Source: SIG78 sp045533055
GTDB lineage: Bacteria > Verrucomicrobiota > Lentisphaeria > Victivallales > Victivallaceae
Reading direction: 5' to 3'
Length of the DNA stretch: 57,603 nt
Assembly (NCBI GenBank): GCA_045533055.1
Contig: JAZSHD010000018.1
Coordinates: 1 to 57,603, forward strand
Positions 42,140-49,960 of the stretch are shown here, piece after piece; position 1 is the first letter of the stretch, and the number at the start of each line of letters is the position of its first letter. The notes beneath the pieces were generated by a model, which saw only the letters and a list, made by a program, of their open reading frames with translations, was not told the DNA's origin and did no database searches. Both the position numbers and the translations under genes were made by a program.

Positions 42140-43897
42140 ATGAAGCGATTGTTACATTTCAGCGAGTATTTAAAAGAAAAATATAATTCTCCGCTGCAGC
42201 GGATACCCATTGACCTTGCGTTGGGTTGCCCAAACCGTGCCAACGGCGGATTCGGCGAGGGCTGCATATTCTGTTCGGAAGATGGAGCCCGTGCCCGTCA
42301 TCTTGCCCGCACCGGACTGGCTTTGCCGGAACAAGTCCGGCGGGGTATGGAGTATGTAAATAATCGTTACGGCAAGCATGACTCATACATAGCGTATTTT
42401 CAGAGTTTTACATCAACCAATGCCCCGGTGGAAAGACTGCGGCAGCTTTATGAAGAAGTTTTGCAATCTGCTGATTTCAAAGTTGTTATAATTTCCACCC
42501 GCCCGGATGCCTTGCCGGATGATGTTTTGGATTATCTGGCAGAACTCAATACCCGGTACGAAGTATTTATTGAACTGGGTATCCAGACTGCCAACGACCG
42601 GACATTGCTGGAAATCAACCGGGGACACGACTTTGCTGCGGTTCAGGAAGCGTGTGCAAAACTATCTGATCGCAATATCAGGATCGTGGGGCATTTTATA
42701 CTTGGTTTGCCCGGAGAGAGTTTGGAGGATTGGCTCAATACTGCTCAAGCGGCGGCAAAACTGCCGTTGTGTGCGGTAAAAATACATCAGCTTATGGTGC
42801 TTAAAAATACCGTACTTGCCCGCCGTTTTGGAGAAAACCCCAATTATATATCGCCATTGAATGAATATGAATATGCCGCCGGATTAAAAGCGTTTCTGCA
42901 AGCTCTGCCGGAAAACTGGCTTTTGATGCGGTTGATGGCGGATGCTGGCGACAATCAGCTGGAAGCCCCAAAGTGGTGGATGAAAAAAGGGCAGTTTTTA
43001 AGCTTTTTCGAGCAATATTTTTATGACGACAATACTCAAGCCGGGGGCTTTATCACTACCCGCACAGCTGATGGTACGCCTACACTTTATCACCCCACTT
43101 ACAAACAGCATTTTCACTCTCTTGCCGGGGCAGGGAGCGAAGCGGAAAAGAAGTTTGCCGAACCTTCGGAACTTTTGCCGCGTTTGGTACTTGCGGCAAA
43201 GGAAAATCAACCGGTCCGTTTGCTGGATATAGGTTTCGGGCTGGGCGGCAACGCCTTTGCGGCGATAAGCTGTGCAAGGCAAGTACCTGCAAGTACTCTG
43301 GAGATCGTTTCGCTGGAAAATGATGAACGCACCCTCCGGGCTGCCGCCACCCTTTACCCAGCTGGAGATTGGCGGAGGGATATATTGGAAACACTTTGGC
43401 AGAAACATGCTGCAGTTTACGGAAACAGTAAAATAACGCTGCTGCTGGATGACGGCAGAAAATCAATACAAACGCTTCCGGCAGACCACTTTGATCTGGT
43501 CTGGCTGGATGCTTTTTCTTCTGAAGTTAATCCGGAGCTGTGGAGCTGGCAGTTCCTTAAAGAGTGTTACCGCATTATGAAAAAATGCAATTCGCTGCTG
43601 CTGACTTACAGCAGTGCCCCCAGCGTGCGGGGCGGTTTGTTCAAAGCCGGATTCAGTGTCAGCGAAACGCCATCATTCGGCCGTAAAAGAGGAGGGACTC
43701 TTGCCGGAAAGGGCATTCCCAAAGTCATGGACTCTTTGCCGGAAAAAGAGTTGCACATTATTAAAGATTCCACAGCCGGAACCCCTTACAGCGATCCGGG
43801 ATTGAACAATACTGCAATATGGATAATCGAACACCGGAAGAAACTTATTGAAAAATTACGCCGGCGGGGTATCCCAAAGTGGTACAAAGCCAAATAA
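42140..43897 (+). CDS. YhcC-type radical SAM protein fused to an MnmC-like methyltransferase
   Basis: 585 residues. The first about 310 match the TIGR01212/YhcC radical SAM family: Cys30, Cys42 and Cys45 (CPNR..GEGCIFC) hold the cluster, with IELGIQTANDRTLLEINRGHDF and LPGESLEDWL. The second part carries a SAM-binding loop LLDIGFGLGGNAF at 361 and WLDAFSSEVNPELWS at 455, then YSSAPSVRGGLFKAGFSV and GRKRGGT. That order is the MnmC methyltransferase domain, which finishes mnm5s2U in tRNA. The MnmC oxidase domain is missing. I recall reports that a B. subtilis YhcC relative (YtqA/MnmL) performs the step before methylation. The fusion would join both. Confidence 0.85.
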   Translation: MKRLLHFSEYLKEKYNSPLQRIPIDLALGCPNRANGGFGEGCIFCSEDGARARHLARTGLALPEQVRRGMEYVNNRYGKHDSYIAYFQSFTSTNAPVERLRQLYEEVLQSADFKVVIISTRPDALPDDVLDYLAELNTRYEVFIELGIQTANDRTLLEINRGHDFAAVQEACAKLSDRNIRIVGHFILGLPGESLEDWLNTAQAAAKLPLCAVKIHQLMVLKNTVLARRFGENPNYISPLNEYEYAAGLKAFLQALPENWLLMRLMADAGDNQLEAPKWWMKKGQFLSFFEQYFYDDNTQAGGFITTRTADGTPTLYHPTYKQHFHSLAGAGSEAEKKFAEPSELLPRLVLAAKENQPVRLLDIGFGLGGNAFAAISCARQVPASTLEIVSLENDERTLRAAATLYPAGDWRRDILETLWQKHAAVYGNSKITLLLDDGRKSIQTLPADHFDLVWLDAFSSEVNPELWSWQFLKECYRIMKKCNSLLLTYSSAPSVRGGLFKAGFSVSETPSFGRKRGGTLAGKGIPKVMDSLPEKELHIIKDSTAGTPYSDPGLNNTAIWIIEHRKKLIEKLRRRGIPKWYKAK

Positions 43898-43900
43898 AAT

Positions 43901-43928
43901 TTGACAAATCGAATTTTTATGATATATT
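43901..43928 (+). promoter_or_regulatory. Promoter for the third pseudopilin gene
   Basis: TTGACA (43901-43906), a 16-bp spacer, then TATATT (43923-43928), 31 bp before the ATG. It starts right at the end of the radical SAM gene, so the pseudopilin is separately expressed. Confidence 0.65.
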
Positions 43929-43959
43929 CAACACAAATAAAAAAGTAAGGTATGTCTAA

Positions 43960-44730
43960 ATGAAAAGAACCAATCATTTTACCCTTATTGAGTTGTTGGT
44001 TGTAATTGCAATAATTGCCATATTGGCAGCTATGCTTTTACCGGCTCTTTCGGCAGCCAGAGAAAAGGCCCGTAGTACGGTTTGTTTGTCAAAGCTGAAG
44101 AATCTCTGGCTTGGTCAGTATCTTTACGCCAACGATCACAAAGGCACCATTGCCGTATCGTATCATCACAGTACCGAAGAAGAGATGGCACGCATGTGCG
44201 GGTACGGCAGCTCCTGCCGGATCATCAGCGGCCGCCATGCCGTACCCAATTTGCTGGTCTGCGGCGGCTACATGGGCTTTATGCCATCGCCGGAAGCAAC
44301 CAATCTCAAGAAAACAGATATTGAACCAAATTTCCGCTGCCCCAGCGACAGTGTGCTTTTCGGCACGACTTCCGCTGAAGAAGGCTATTATGTGAATACA
44401 TCGTATATCTTTTTGTATCACAGTACGATTCAGGCAGCGGAGGAAACGGAAACTATTTCCGGTTACGACCTTAAAGACAGTTCCGGCAACGGCATCGGCA
44501 GAAGACTCATCGGGCGGGATAACCCATCTGCTATGATCATCCACGATGCTCCGGGGAGTTGGGCTGCCCACCTGTCGCAGAAAAGCGGCTCCACGCCCAT
44601 ACATGCCAACAGCGTAAATGCCGTACATCTGGGCGGGCATGGCGTAACGATAACAGTTTCCGCCGCCGATCAGGCAAAAGATTGGAAGTGGGCGGGCTTT
44701 GCTGCCCGCTATGAAGAAATAAGCAAATAA
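43960..44730 (+). CDS. Type II secretion-like pseudopilin, copy 3
   Basis: 256 residues. The leader is short (MKRTNH) before FTLIELLVVIAIIAI, then LSAAREKARSTVCLSKLKNLW. The tail has HLGGHGVTITVSAAD, a deviating form of the H-X9-DG motif. It lies away from the glycan operon, between the radical SAM fusion and a copper ATPase, with its own strong promoter. It is probably an accessory pilin-like protein; partners lie outside the window. Confidence 0.85.
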   Translation: MKRTNHFTLIELLVVIAIIAILAAMLLPALSAAREKARSTVCLSKLKNLWLGQYLYANDHKGTIAVSYHHSTEEEMARMCGYGSSCRIISGRHAVPNLLVCGGYMGFMPSPEATNLKKTDIEPNFRCPSDSVLFGTTSAEEGYYVNTSYIFLYHSTIQAAEETETISGYDLKDSSGNGIGRRLIGRDNPSAMIIHDAPGSWAAHLSQKSGSTPIHANSVNAVHLGGHGVTITVSAADQAKDWKWAGFAARYEEISK

Positions 44731-44751
44731 CAACCCTTTGACATTGATTTT

Positions 44752-46944
44752 ATGGTTACCGACCCTGTATGCAAGATGACTTTCCCGCCGGAAAAAGCGG
44801 CGGCAACATTTGATTACAACAACACAACATACTACTTTTGCAACCCCAACTGCAAAGTGAAGTTTGCGGAAAATCCGGAACTTTATTTAAGCGGCAATGC
44901 TCCCCAAACAGCCTGCTGCTGTTGTGCCGAAGCCTTTGAAGATGACGATGCAGTTATCCGCAAACGGCTGCGTAAACTTTTTGCCGGATTTATTACGGCT
45001 TCAGCAATAACTGGTATTATTGCAATTCTGAATTACGGCAAATTTTTTGACAGCCAAATCAGTAATTATATACAGTTTATATTGGCAACGGTTGCGGTTT
45101 TCGGTTCCGGTGGATTTCTGCTGCTGCGGGGGATCAAATCATTGCGGGGATTCAAACTCAATATGTTTACCCTGATAAGTATGGGCATAAGTGCGGCATA
45201 CTTTTACAGTGTGTATGCACTCTTTTTTGCTCATACCCTGCCGGAAACTTTGCTGAATGATCAGGGTGCGGCACGACTGCACTTTCAGGCGGCAGCGATG
45301 ATAACAGCGTTGGTCATTCTCGGTCAATACCTTGAAGGTAAAGCCAGTTCCGGAGCTACCCGAGCCATCCGTTCTTTGATGGAGCAGCTGCCCGCATTCG
45401 CTCACCGGGTCAGGAAATGCTGCGGTACGGTTACAGATGTGGCATTGGCTGAAGTTGCCGTTGGCGATTGGCTGAAAATACTGCCCCATGAAAAAATTCC
45501 GGTGGATGGCGTGGTTGTTGAAGGTACCGGCTCGGTTGATGAATCCATGCTTACCGGCGAAGCACTCCATGTGGAAAAAGCTCCCGGAACCAAACTTGCC
45601 GCCGGCACACTCAACGGCAATACCATATTAGTTATGCAAGCGGAAAAAGTCGGCAGCGAAACCTTGCTTGCCCGGATCACTGAACTGGTAAAGTCAGCCC
45701 GCACCACCAAACTGCCCATTCAGAAATTGGCGGATAAAGTTTCGGCTGTATTTGTTCCGGCGGTGCTGGCGGTGGCATTGGGTTCGCTGATTTACTGGGG
45801 ATTTTTTGCCGGTAACTGGTCGATGGCTTTAGGTAATTTTATATCGGTATTACTGGCGGCATGCCCCTGTTCGCTGGGATTGGCGGCACCGCTGGCGGTG
45901 ATCGTGGGAGTCGGCACTGCTGCGGGGCAGGGGATCTTGATCAAAAATCCCTCCGCATTGGAAGATTTGCGGAAAGTCGATACCCTGATGCTGGATAAAA
46001 CCGGTACTTTGACCGAAAATAATCTGGTGGTAAGCAATGTCTTTATTGCTGACGGCATCGACCACACATTGTTTTATCAGGCATTGTTTGCCTTGGAACA
46101 AAACAGCAATCACCCCCTTGCCCAAACGGTCTGCCGGATGAAAGAGTTTGAGCAATACGCCGATGATCTGCCGGAGGCAGAGGATTTTTCCAGCATTACC
46201 GGCAAAGGTTTATCCGGCATTGTCAACGATATAAAATTTGTGCTGGGCAGTTGGGATTATCTGAAAAGCGAATTTATTGATGTGGAAAGTTTTGCACAAG
46301 CAAATAATCTTGACTTGACCAATCTGGATAAATCCATGCTTTTGCTGGGTGCCAACCGTAAAGTATGGGGTTTTGTAATGGTCAGTGATGTAATAAGAGC
46401 CGATGCCGGAACTGTTACTGCCGAATTAAAAAACAGCGGGCTTGATCTGGTTATCATTTCCGGCGATAACACTGCGGCGGTAAAAAATTGTGCTTACACG
46501 CTGGGCATAGAAGAATTTTACGCTAAACTCACCCCAAAAGAGAAGTTGGAAAAAGTCAAAAACCGTCAAGAGTTCGGCCGTTGTGTTGCCATGGCTGGCG
46601 ATGGAGTAAACGATGCGGCCGCACTGGCAGCAGCCGATGTAAGTATAGCTATGGGCAGCGGCTCGGCTCCTGCTTTGGAAAATGCCTCCATAACTTTGTT
46701 GGAAGGCAATATTGCCAAGCTGGGCAAGCTCTTTGCCATCAGCCAGGCAGTAAACGATACGATCCGGCAGAATCTTTATCTGGCTTTTGCCTACAATATA
46801 ACACTTATACCGCTGGCGGCGGGCGTGTTTTACGGCATATTAAAGTGGCAGTTCAGTCCGGTTTTAAGCAGTATAGCCATGTCGGGCTCCTGCTTGCTGG
46901 TGGTGTTCAATTCGCTGAAACTGCGGTATATGTTCCATAAATAA
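44752..46944 (+). CDS. Copper-type P1B ATPase with N-terminal YHS domain
   Basis: 730 residues. Residues 1-50 form a YHS metal-binding domain (DPVCKMTF..YYFCNPNCKVKF), followed by a CCCC cluster at about 55-58. The core has TGEALHVEK (the actuator TGE loop), ACPCSLGLAAPLA (CPC in the metal channel), MLDKTGTLTENN (phosphorylated Asp), NSNHPLAQT (HP locus) and GDGVNDAAAL. It probably exports Cu+ or Ag+ across the inner membrane. No good ribosome site precedes the ATG. It ends before a minus-strand virion-like trio. Confidence 0.93.
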   Translation: MVTDPVCKMTFPPEKAAATFDYNNTTYYFCNPNCKVKFAENPELYLSGNAPQTACCCCAEAFEDDDAVIRKRLRKLFAGFITASAITGIIAILNYGKFFDSQISNYIQFILATVAVFGSGGFLLLRGIKSLRGFKLNMFTLISMGISAAYFYSVYALFFAHTLPETLLNDQGAARLHFQAAAMITALVILGQYLEGKASSGATRAIRSLMEQLPAFAHRVRKCCGTVTDVALAEVAVGDWLKILPHEKIPVDGVVVEGTGSVDESMLTGEALHVEKAPGTKLAAGTLNGNTILVMQAEKVGSETLLARITELVKSARTTKLPIQKLADKVSAVFVPAVLAVALGSLIYWGFFAGNWSMALGNFISVLLAACPCSLGLAAPLAVIVGVGTAAGQGILIKNPSALEDLRKVDTLMLDKTGTLTENNLVVSNVFIADGIDHTLFYQALFALEQNSNHPLAQTVCRMKEFEQYADDLPEAEDFSSITGKGLSGIVNDIKFVLGSWDYLKSEFIDVESFAQANNLDLTNLDKSMLLLGANRKVWGFVMVSDVIRADAGTVTAELKNSGLDLVIISGDNTAAVKNCAYTLGIEEFYAKLTPKEKLEKVKNRQEFGRCVAMAGDGVNDAAALAAADVSIAMGSGSAPALENASITLLEGNIAKLGKLFAISQAVNDTIRQNLYLAFAYNITLIPLAAGVFYGILKWQFSPVLSSIAMSGSCLLVVFNSLKLRYMFHK

Positions 46945-46947
46945 AAG

Positions 46948-46995
46948 GCTCCGTTCCAAATAAGGGTCGGTACTTGGGGGGAATGGGAACAGAGC
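46948..46995 (-). terminator. Possible second minus-strand hairpin downstream of the adaptor-like gene
   Basis: On the minus strand GCTCTGTTCC pairs with GGAACGGAGC (one U-G pair) across a 28-base loop, followed by CTTTTATTT. Weaker than the hairpin at 47008-47041. Confidence 0.4.
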
Positions 46996-47007
46996 TAAAT
47001 AAAAACA

Positions 47008-47041
47008 GCTTGGCAATAGTTTATTACCACTGTTGCCAAGC
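47008..47041 (-). terminator. Terminator after the adaptor-like gene
   Basis: The perfect 9-bp stem GCTTGGCAA/TTGCCAAGC (47008-47016 and 47033-47041) is followed on the minus strand by TGTTTTTATTT. Confidence 0.75.
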
Positions 47042-47058
47042 CGATGCTCGATCAAATA

Positions 47059-47448
47059 TCACCCGCGGCTGAAGCGGTTTGCTCCGTAGCCGGGCAGGCG
47101 GGAGAGGAAAAGTTCACTGCGGGGCGATAATTGCCGCATCAGGCTGCTGCTGCCTGAAACTTTTTCGTAATATTCCCGTTTGCCTACACCTTCGATACTT
47201 TCGCTTTTAAGTTCACCATGTGTGGAGGTTTGCTGATTTTGCATTGCCAGAAACAACGCCTGTTCACACACTGCACAAAATACCAGCAAATCTCCCATAT
47301 CCAGCAAATCGGTGCCGATTGCCAGCATAATATCTTCTTCCGCCATCTTTACTGCGGCAGTTTGAGTTTCAGCAGCAAGGGATTGCCAGAACTTCTGCTG
47401 CAAATGACATTTGAAATATTCCTGGATTTGGATCATAGATGTTTGCAT
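47059..47448 (-). CDS. Phage head-tail adaptor-like small protein
   Basis: 129 residues. Helical N-terminal part (IQEYFKCHLQQKFWQSLAAET, DIMLAIGTDLLDMGDLLVFCAV), then KSESIEGVGKREYYEKVSGSSSLMRQLSPRSELFLSRL, a pattern seen in phage head-tail connector (gp6-like) proteins where a short beta turn precedes a terminal helix. The match is by eye and moderate. TTGGAG lies 6 bp before the ATG, but a terminator hairpin sits only 25 bp upstream, so expression depends on read-through from the capsid gene. It is last of an isolated scaffold, capsid, adaptor trio. Confidence 0.5.
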   Translation of the reverse strand: MQTSMIQIQEYFKCHLQQKFWQSLAAETQTAAVKMAEEDIMLAIGTDLLDMGDLLVFCAVCEQALFLAMQNQQTSTHGELKSESIEGVGKREYYEKVSGSSSLMRQLSPRSELFLSRLPGYGANRFSRG

Positions 47449-47473
47449 AAGTTACTCCAACAGTTATAAAAAA

Positions 47474-47503
47474 CTCCGGAACAGGAACAAGCCGGTTCCG
47501 GAG
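47474..47503 (-). terminator. Terminator between capsid and adaptor-like genes
   Basis: A perfect 9-bp stem (CTCCGGAAC, 47474-47482, with GTTCCGGAG, 47495-47503) is followed by TTTTTTATAA on the minus strand. It lies directly after the capsid stop and before the adaptor ribosome site. Confidence 0.85.
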
Positions 47504-47519
47504 CATAAATTACTTACGA

Positions 47520-48668
47520 TCAGGCATTACGCAACGCTTTAAGTGCTTCGGCACTGCCTTTGACATTGCAAATACGGCAAAGACGCTGTTTGGCGTTTTT
47601 GAACTCAAAAGTAAGTTCGCCGATCGCCATACGCTTTACCCCGTCAAAGCCCTGGGGCGTGGCATCTACATCAGTAATGCTGCGGCCCTTCAAACTGGCA
47701 AGCCCCAAACCGGTGGTATCCATTATCCAAATATCGCCGTCGGGTACATCCGGGTCTGCCATAATGGTCATGCCCCGGCCGGAAATTTCGTTGACTACGG
47801 TTGCCACATAAGCACCTCGGCGTTCATCGCTCCGCAAAACCTGCAGCGAGGATTTGTACTCGTTGGAAAGCACCCGTGCCTGACCGGGACTGCACAAAAT
47901 CTGCATGGGGTCACCGCCTTCGGCAAGAATGTTCTGTGCGGCATCGTTGATCATAAAGCTGTCCACAGCCAAACCTTCGGCGTCGATTACCATGGCATTT
48001 TCGCCGGTGGCAAAGCAGTAAAGCCCCCCGGCTTCGCCCCGGACAGCCGCACCCGGTTCACGGCGGACACCAAAGAGTGCCACCCGGTTGAGGTCGCGGG
48101 CAAGTTCGCTCATGGCAAAAGCGGTCTGCCGGTTGATCTGGTTGTCGATGGAGCCGTAAACATTCACAGCCAGAGCGGTACCGGTAAGCACGATATCTTT
48201 GCGGAAAATCTGCATGTAGTTGTATTCGGTATTGCTCAAATGGCTGGTTTCTTCGCCGTCGCCATTGGCTGAACCTTCCGCCATGGGCGAGCTTACGATA
48301 TTCAATGTATCGCCTTCAGCAGCCATAGCAAGAGCAGAACCGTTGGCACCGGCAAGTTCCAATGTAAAGTTATCACTGGCAAGTGCAGTTACCCGGAAGA
48401 GTGCCGGATCATTTTCCACCACCAGCAAGGTGCCGGTTTTCAGCTTTGCAATATCGTTGGCGGCGGCAGTGACCACATTACCGGCAACGCTCAAAACTTT
48501 AACACTGCGGCCGGTGATCTGATCTTCCAGCCACTCATGTTTCTGGGCAGAGCCGTCGGCAACGGCAGTGAAGTTGGAAATAAAGCGGGGTTCATCCTTT
48601 ACCACGGTGGAAAGAATGTCGGAAAGGTCGCGTTTTTTGTTGAGAAAACTGTAAGCATAAATAGCCAT
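47520..48668 (-). CDS. SU10-like phage major capsid protein (DUF5309-type)
   Basis: 382 residues. DEPRFISNFTAVADGSAQKHEWLEDQITGR is the diagnostic opening of SU10/DUF5309 capsid proteins (a tPf...i....EW..D pattern). NTEYNYMQIFRKDIVLTGTALAVNVYG, AMSELARDLNRVALFG, ILCSPGQARVL and the AKQRLCRICNVKGS ending fit an HK97-like fold. AAAGGA precedes the ATG. It would assemble the shell of a tailed phage or a phage-derived particle. The scaffold-like gene lies upstream, the adaptor-like gene downstream. No terminase, portal or tail gene is visible in the window. Confidence 0.75.
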   Translation of the reverse strand: MAIYAYSFLNKKRDLSDILSTVVKDEPRFISNFTAVADGSAQKHEWLEDQITGRSVKVLSVAGNVVTAAANDIAKLKTGTLLVVENDPALFRVTALASDNFTLELAGANGSALAMAAEGDTLNIVSSPMAEGSANGDGEETSHLSNTEYNYMQIFRKDIVLTGTALAVNVYGSIDNQINRQTAFAMSELARDLNRVALFGVRREPGAAVRGEAGGLYCFATGENAMVIDAEGLAVDSFMINDAAQNILAEGGDPMQILCSPGQARVLSNEYKSSLQVLRSDERRGAYVATVVNEISGRGMTIMADPDVPDGDIWIMDTTGLGLASLKGRSITDVDATPQGFDGVKRMAIGELTFEFKNAKQRLCRICNVKGSAEALKALRNA

Positions 48669-48701
48669 AATAAAATTCCTTTTAAGTTAAAATAGAGTTG
48701 G

Positions 48702-49238
48702 TCAAACGATTTCACGGGCATGGGAGATCATCATTTCCAATGCGTCCATGCGTTTGAGGTCTTTACCGGTAAAAATATTTTCCGGAGCTTTGCCCGGTCG
48801 GCTGCCCGCACCGGGTTTAAGCGGCAAATCAAAAAATCTGGGTTTATCAGCTTTAAGCTGCTGCATAAACGCTTTTACCGCTTGAGGATCGTCGGTTTGA
48901 ACACTGTTTTTCTGCAATACAAATTCCAGATATTCTATATCGTTGAAACTGTAATCTTTGGCAATAGTGCTCAATGCCTGACTTTGCTTGAGCTTTTTAA
49001 GCTCGGCAGCGTGATTATCCCGTTGGCAAGCGGTGTCGTGCAGCTCCTGACGCATCCGGTCAATTTCCGGAATATCTTTGTGCATGTATTCAGCAAAAGA
49101 GCGTTTGAGTTCTGAAAGTTCATGCTGCAAATCACTTAACTTGTCTGGCGGGAGTTCCTGCGTTGTTTGTAAATCAGGAACGGGGGGAGGGGTATCACAG
49201 GGCGGAGCGGCCGATGCGATGAAAGACTCATCTACCAT
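48702..49238 (-). CDS. Capsid scaffolding-like protein
   Basis: 178 residues: Pro-rich acidic N-terminus, a coiled-coil-like middle (KLSDLQHELSELKRSFAEYM, RQELHDTACQRDNHAAELKKLKQ), then SFNDIEYLEFVLQKN, FMQQLKADKPRFFD and a Gly/Pro turn. This order is typical of phage scaffold proteins encoded just before the capsid. AAGGAG precedes the ATG strongly. Sequence identity to named families is not claimed; the call rests on shape and position. Confidence 0.6.
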   Translation of the reverse strand: MVDESFIASAAPPCDTPPPVPDLQTTQELPPDKLSDLQHELSELKRSFAEYMHKDIPEIDRMRQELHDTACQRDNHAAELKKLKQSQALSTIAKDYSFNDIEYLEFVLQKNSVQTDDPQAVKAFMQQLKADKPRFFDLPLKPGAGSRPGKAPENIFTGKDLKRMDALEMMISHAREIV

Positions 49239-49283
49239 ATATTCTCCTTTTTAAGTAAATGATTAACAAAAGCATCCTGTACG

Positions 49284-49300
49284 ATCCGCCGTGTGCGGAT
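49284..49300. promoter_or_regulatory. Small hairpin in the scaffold gene leader
   Basis: ATCCGC-CGTGT-GCGGAT has perfect 6-bp arms between the leuD terminator and the scaffold start. A TTGACA on the minus strand (49329-49334) lies upstream but lacks a good -10 at normal spacing, so the promoter of the virion trio remains unclear. Confidence 0.35.
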
Positions 49301-49361
49301 AACATTGCTTTCCGTTAATCAGCTTTTTTGTCAACAAAAAGGAGATTTCAAGCATAAAAAA

Positions 49362-49388
49362 AGCCCGGAAGCGTAAAACTCCCGGGCT
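49362..49388 (-). terminator. Terminator after leuD
   Basis: AGCCCGG (49362-49368) and CCGGGCT (49382-49388) pair; on the minus strand seven T follow. It insulates the leu genes from the virion-like trio downstream on the same strand. Confidence 0.8.
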
Positions 49389-49409
49389 GAAAAACAGAGA
49401 TAAGATTTA

Positions 49410-49934
49410 TCAGTATTTTTTATCAGCGTAGGCTACCCAGCCGCCGGCTTTGACCAGTTCAAGGTCAAACGGGGCGATCTCAAACTTGTAGACCTTGGTC
49501 AGTTTGTCGTTGCTGATAGTGAACTCAAACTTTTCCAAATCGGTTTTACATTCAGCAGATGTATTGGCAAAGTTGGCAAAAATATCATCAATGCTTGCTT
49601 CATCCAGCTGGATCGCAGCCAAGCCGCAGTTGAACATGTTCTGGCGGAAAATGCGGGCAAAGTTTACCGCGATCACCAGATTGATGTTGTTGCATTCCAA
49701 CACCCACGGAGCGTGTTCGCGGGAAGAACCGCAGCCGAAGTTGGCACGGGTGACGATGACCGCTTTGCCTTCAATATCTTTTTTGGGGTCAAAACCTTCC
49801 AGCGAAAGGTCTTCCAGGCAGTAGGGTTTGAGAGCTGCTTTAGTCAGCTCGGTCAGATATTTTGCCGGTATGATTTCGTCGGTATTGATATCCGAACGGT
49901 CGAGAAAGAGGATTTTACCATTAAAGTTTTTCAT
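49410..49934 (-). CDS. leuD: 3-isopropylmalate dehydratase small subunit
   Basis: 174 residues, the short LeuD/HacB-type swivel domain. FLDRSDINTDEIIPAKYLT, NFGCGSSREHAPWVL and VNFARIFRQNMFNCGL are diagnostic. With LeuC it isomerises 2- to 3-isopropylmalate in leucine synthesis. It is 26 bp after leuC, so one operon. A relaxed-specificity homoaconitase-like role is possible in this subfamily. Confidence 0.93.
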   Translation of the reverse strand: MKNFNGKILFLDRSDINTDEIIPAKYLTELTKAALKPYCLEDLSLEGFDPKKDIEGKAVIVTRANFGCGSSREHAPWVLECNNINLVIAVNFARIFRQNMFNCGLAAIQLDEASIDDIFANFANTSAECKTDLEKFEFTISNDKLTKVYKFEIAPFDLELVKAGGWVAYADKKY

Positions 49935-49960
49935 AATTTTATACCTTTACAGCAATAATT

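Noticed and set aside
47059..49238. Encapsulin nanocompartment
   Set aside because: The shell protein resembles SU10-type capsids and has a scaffold-like and an adaptor-like partner, rather than the single encapsulin gene with a cargo enzyme.
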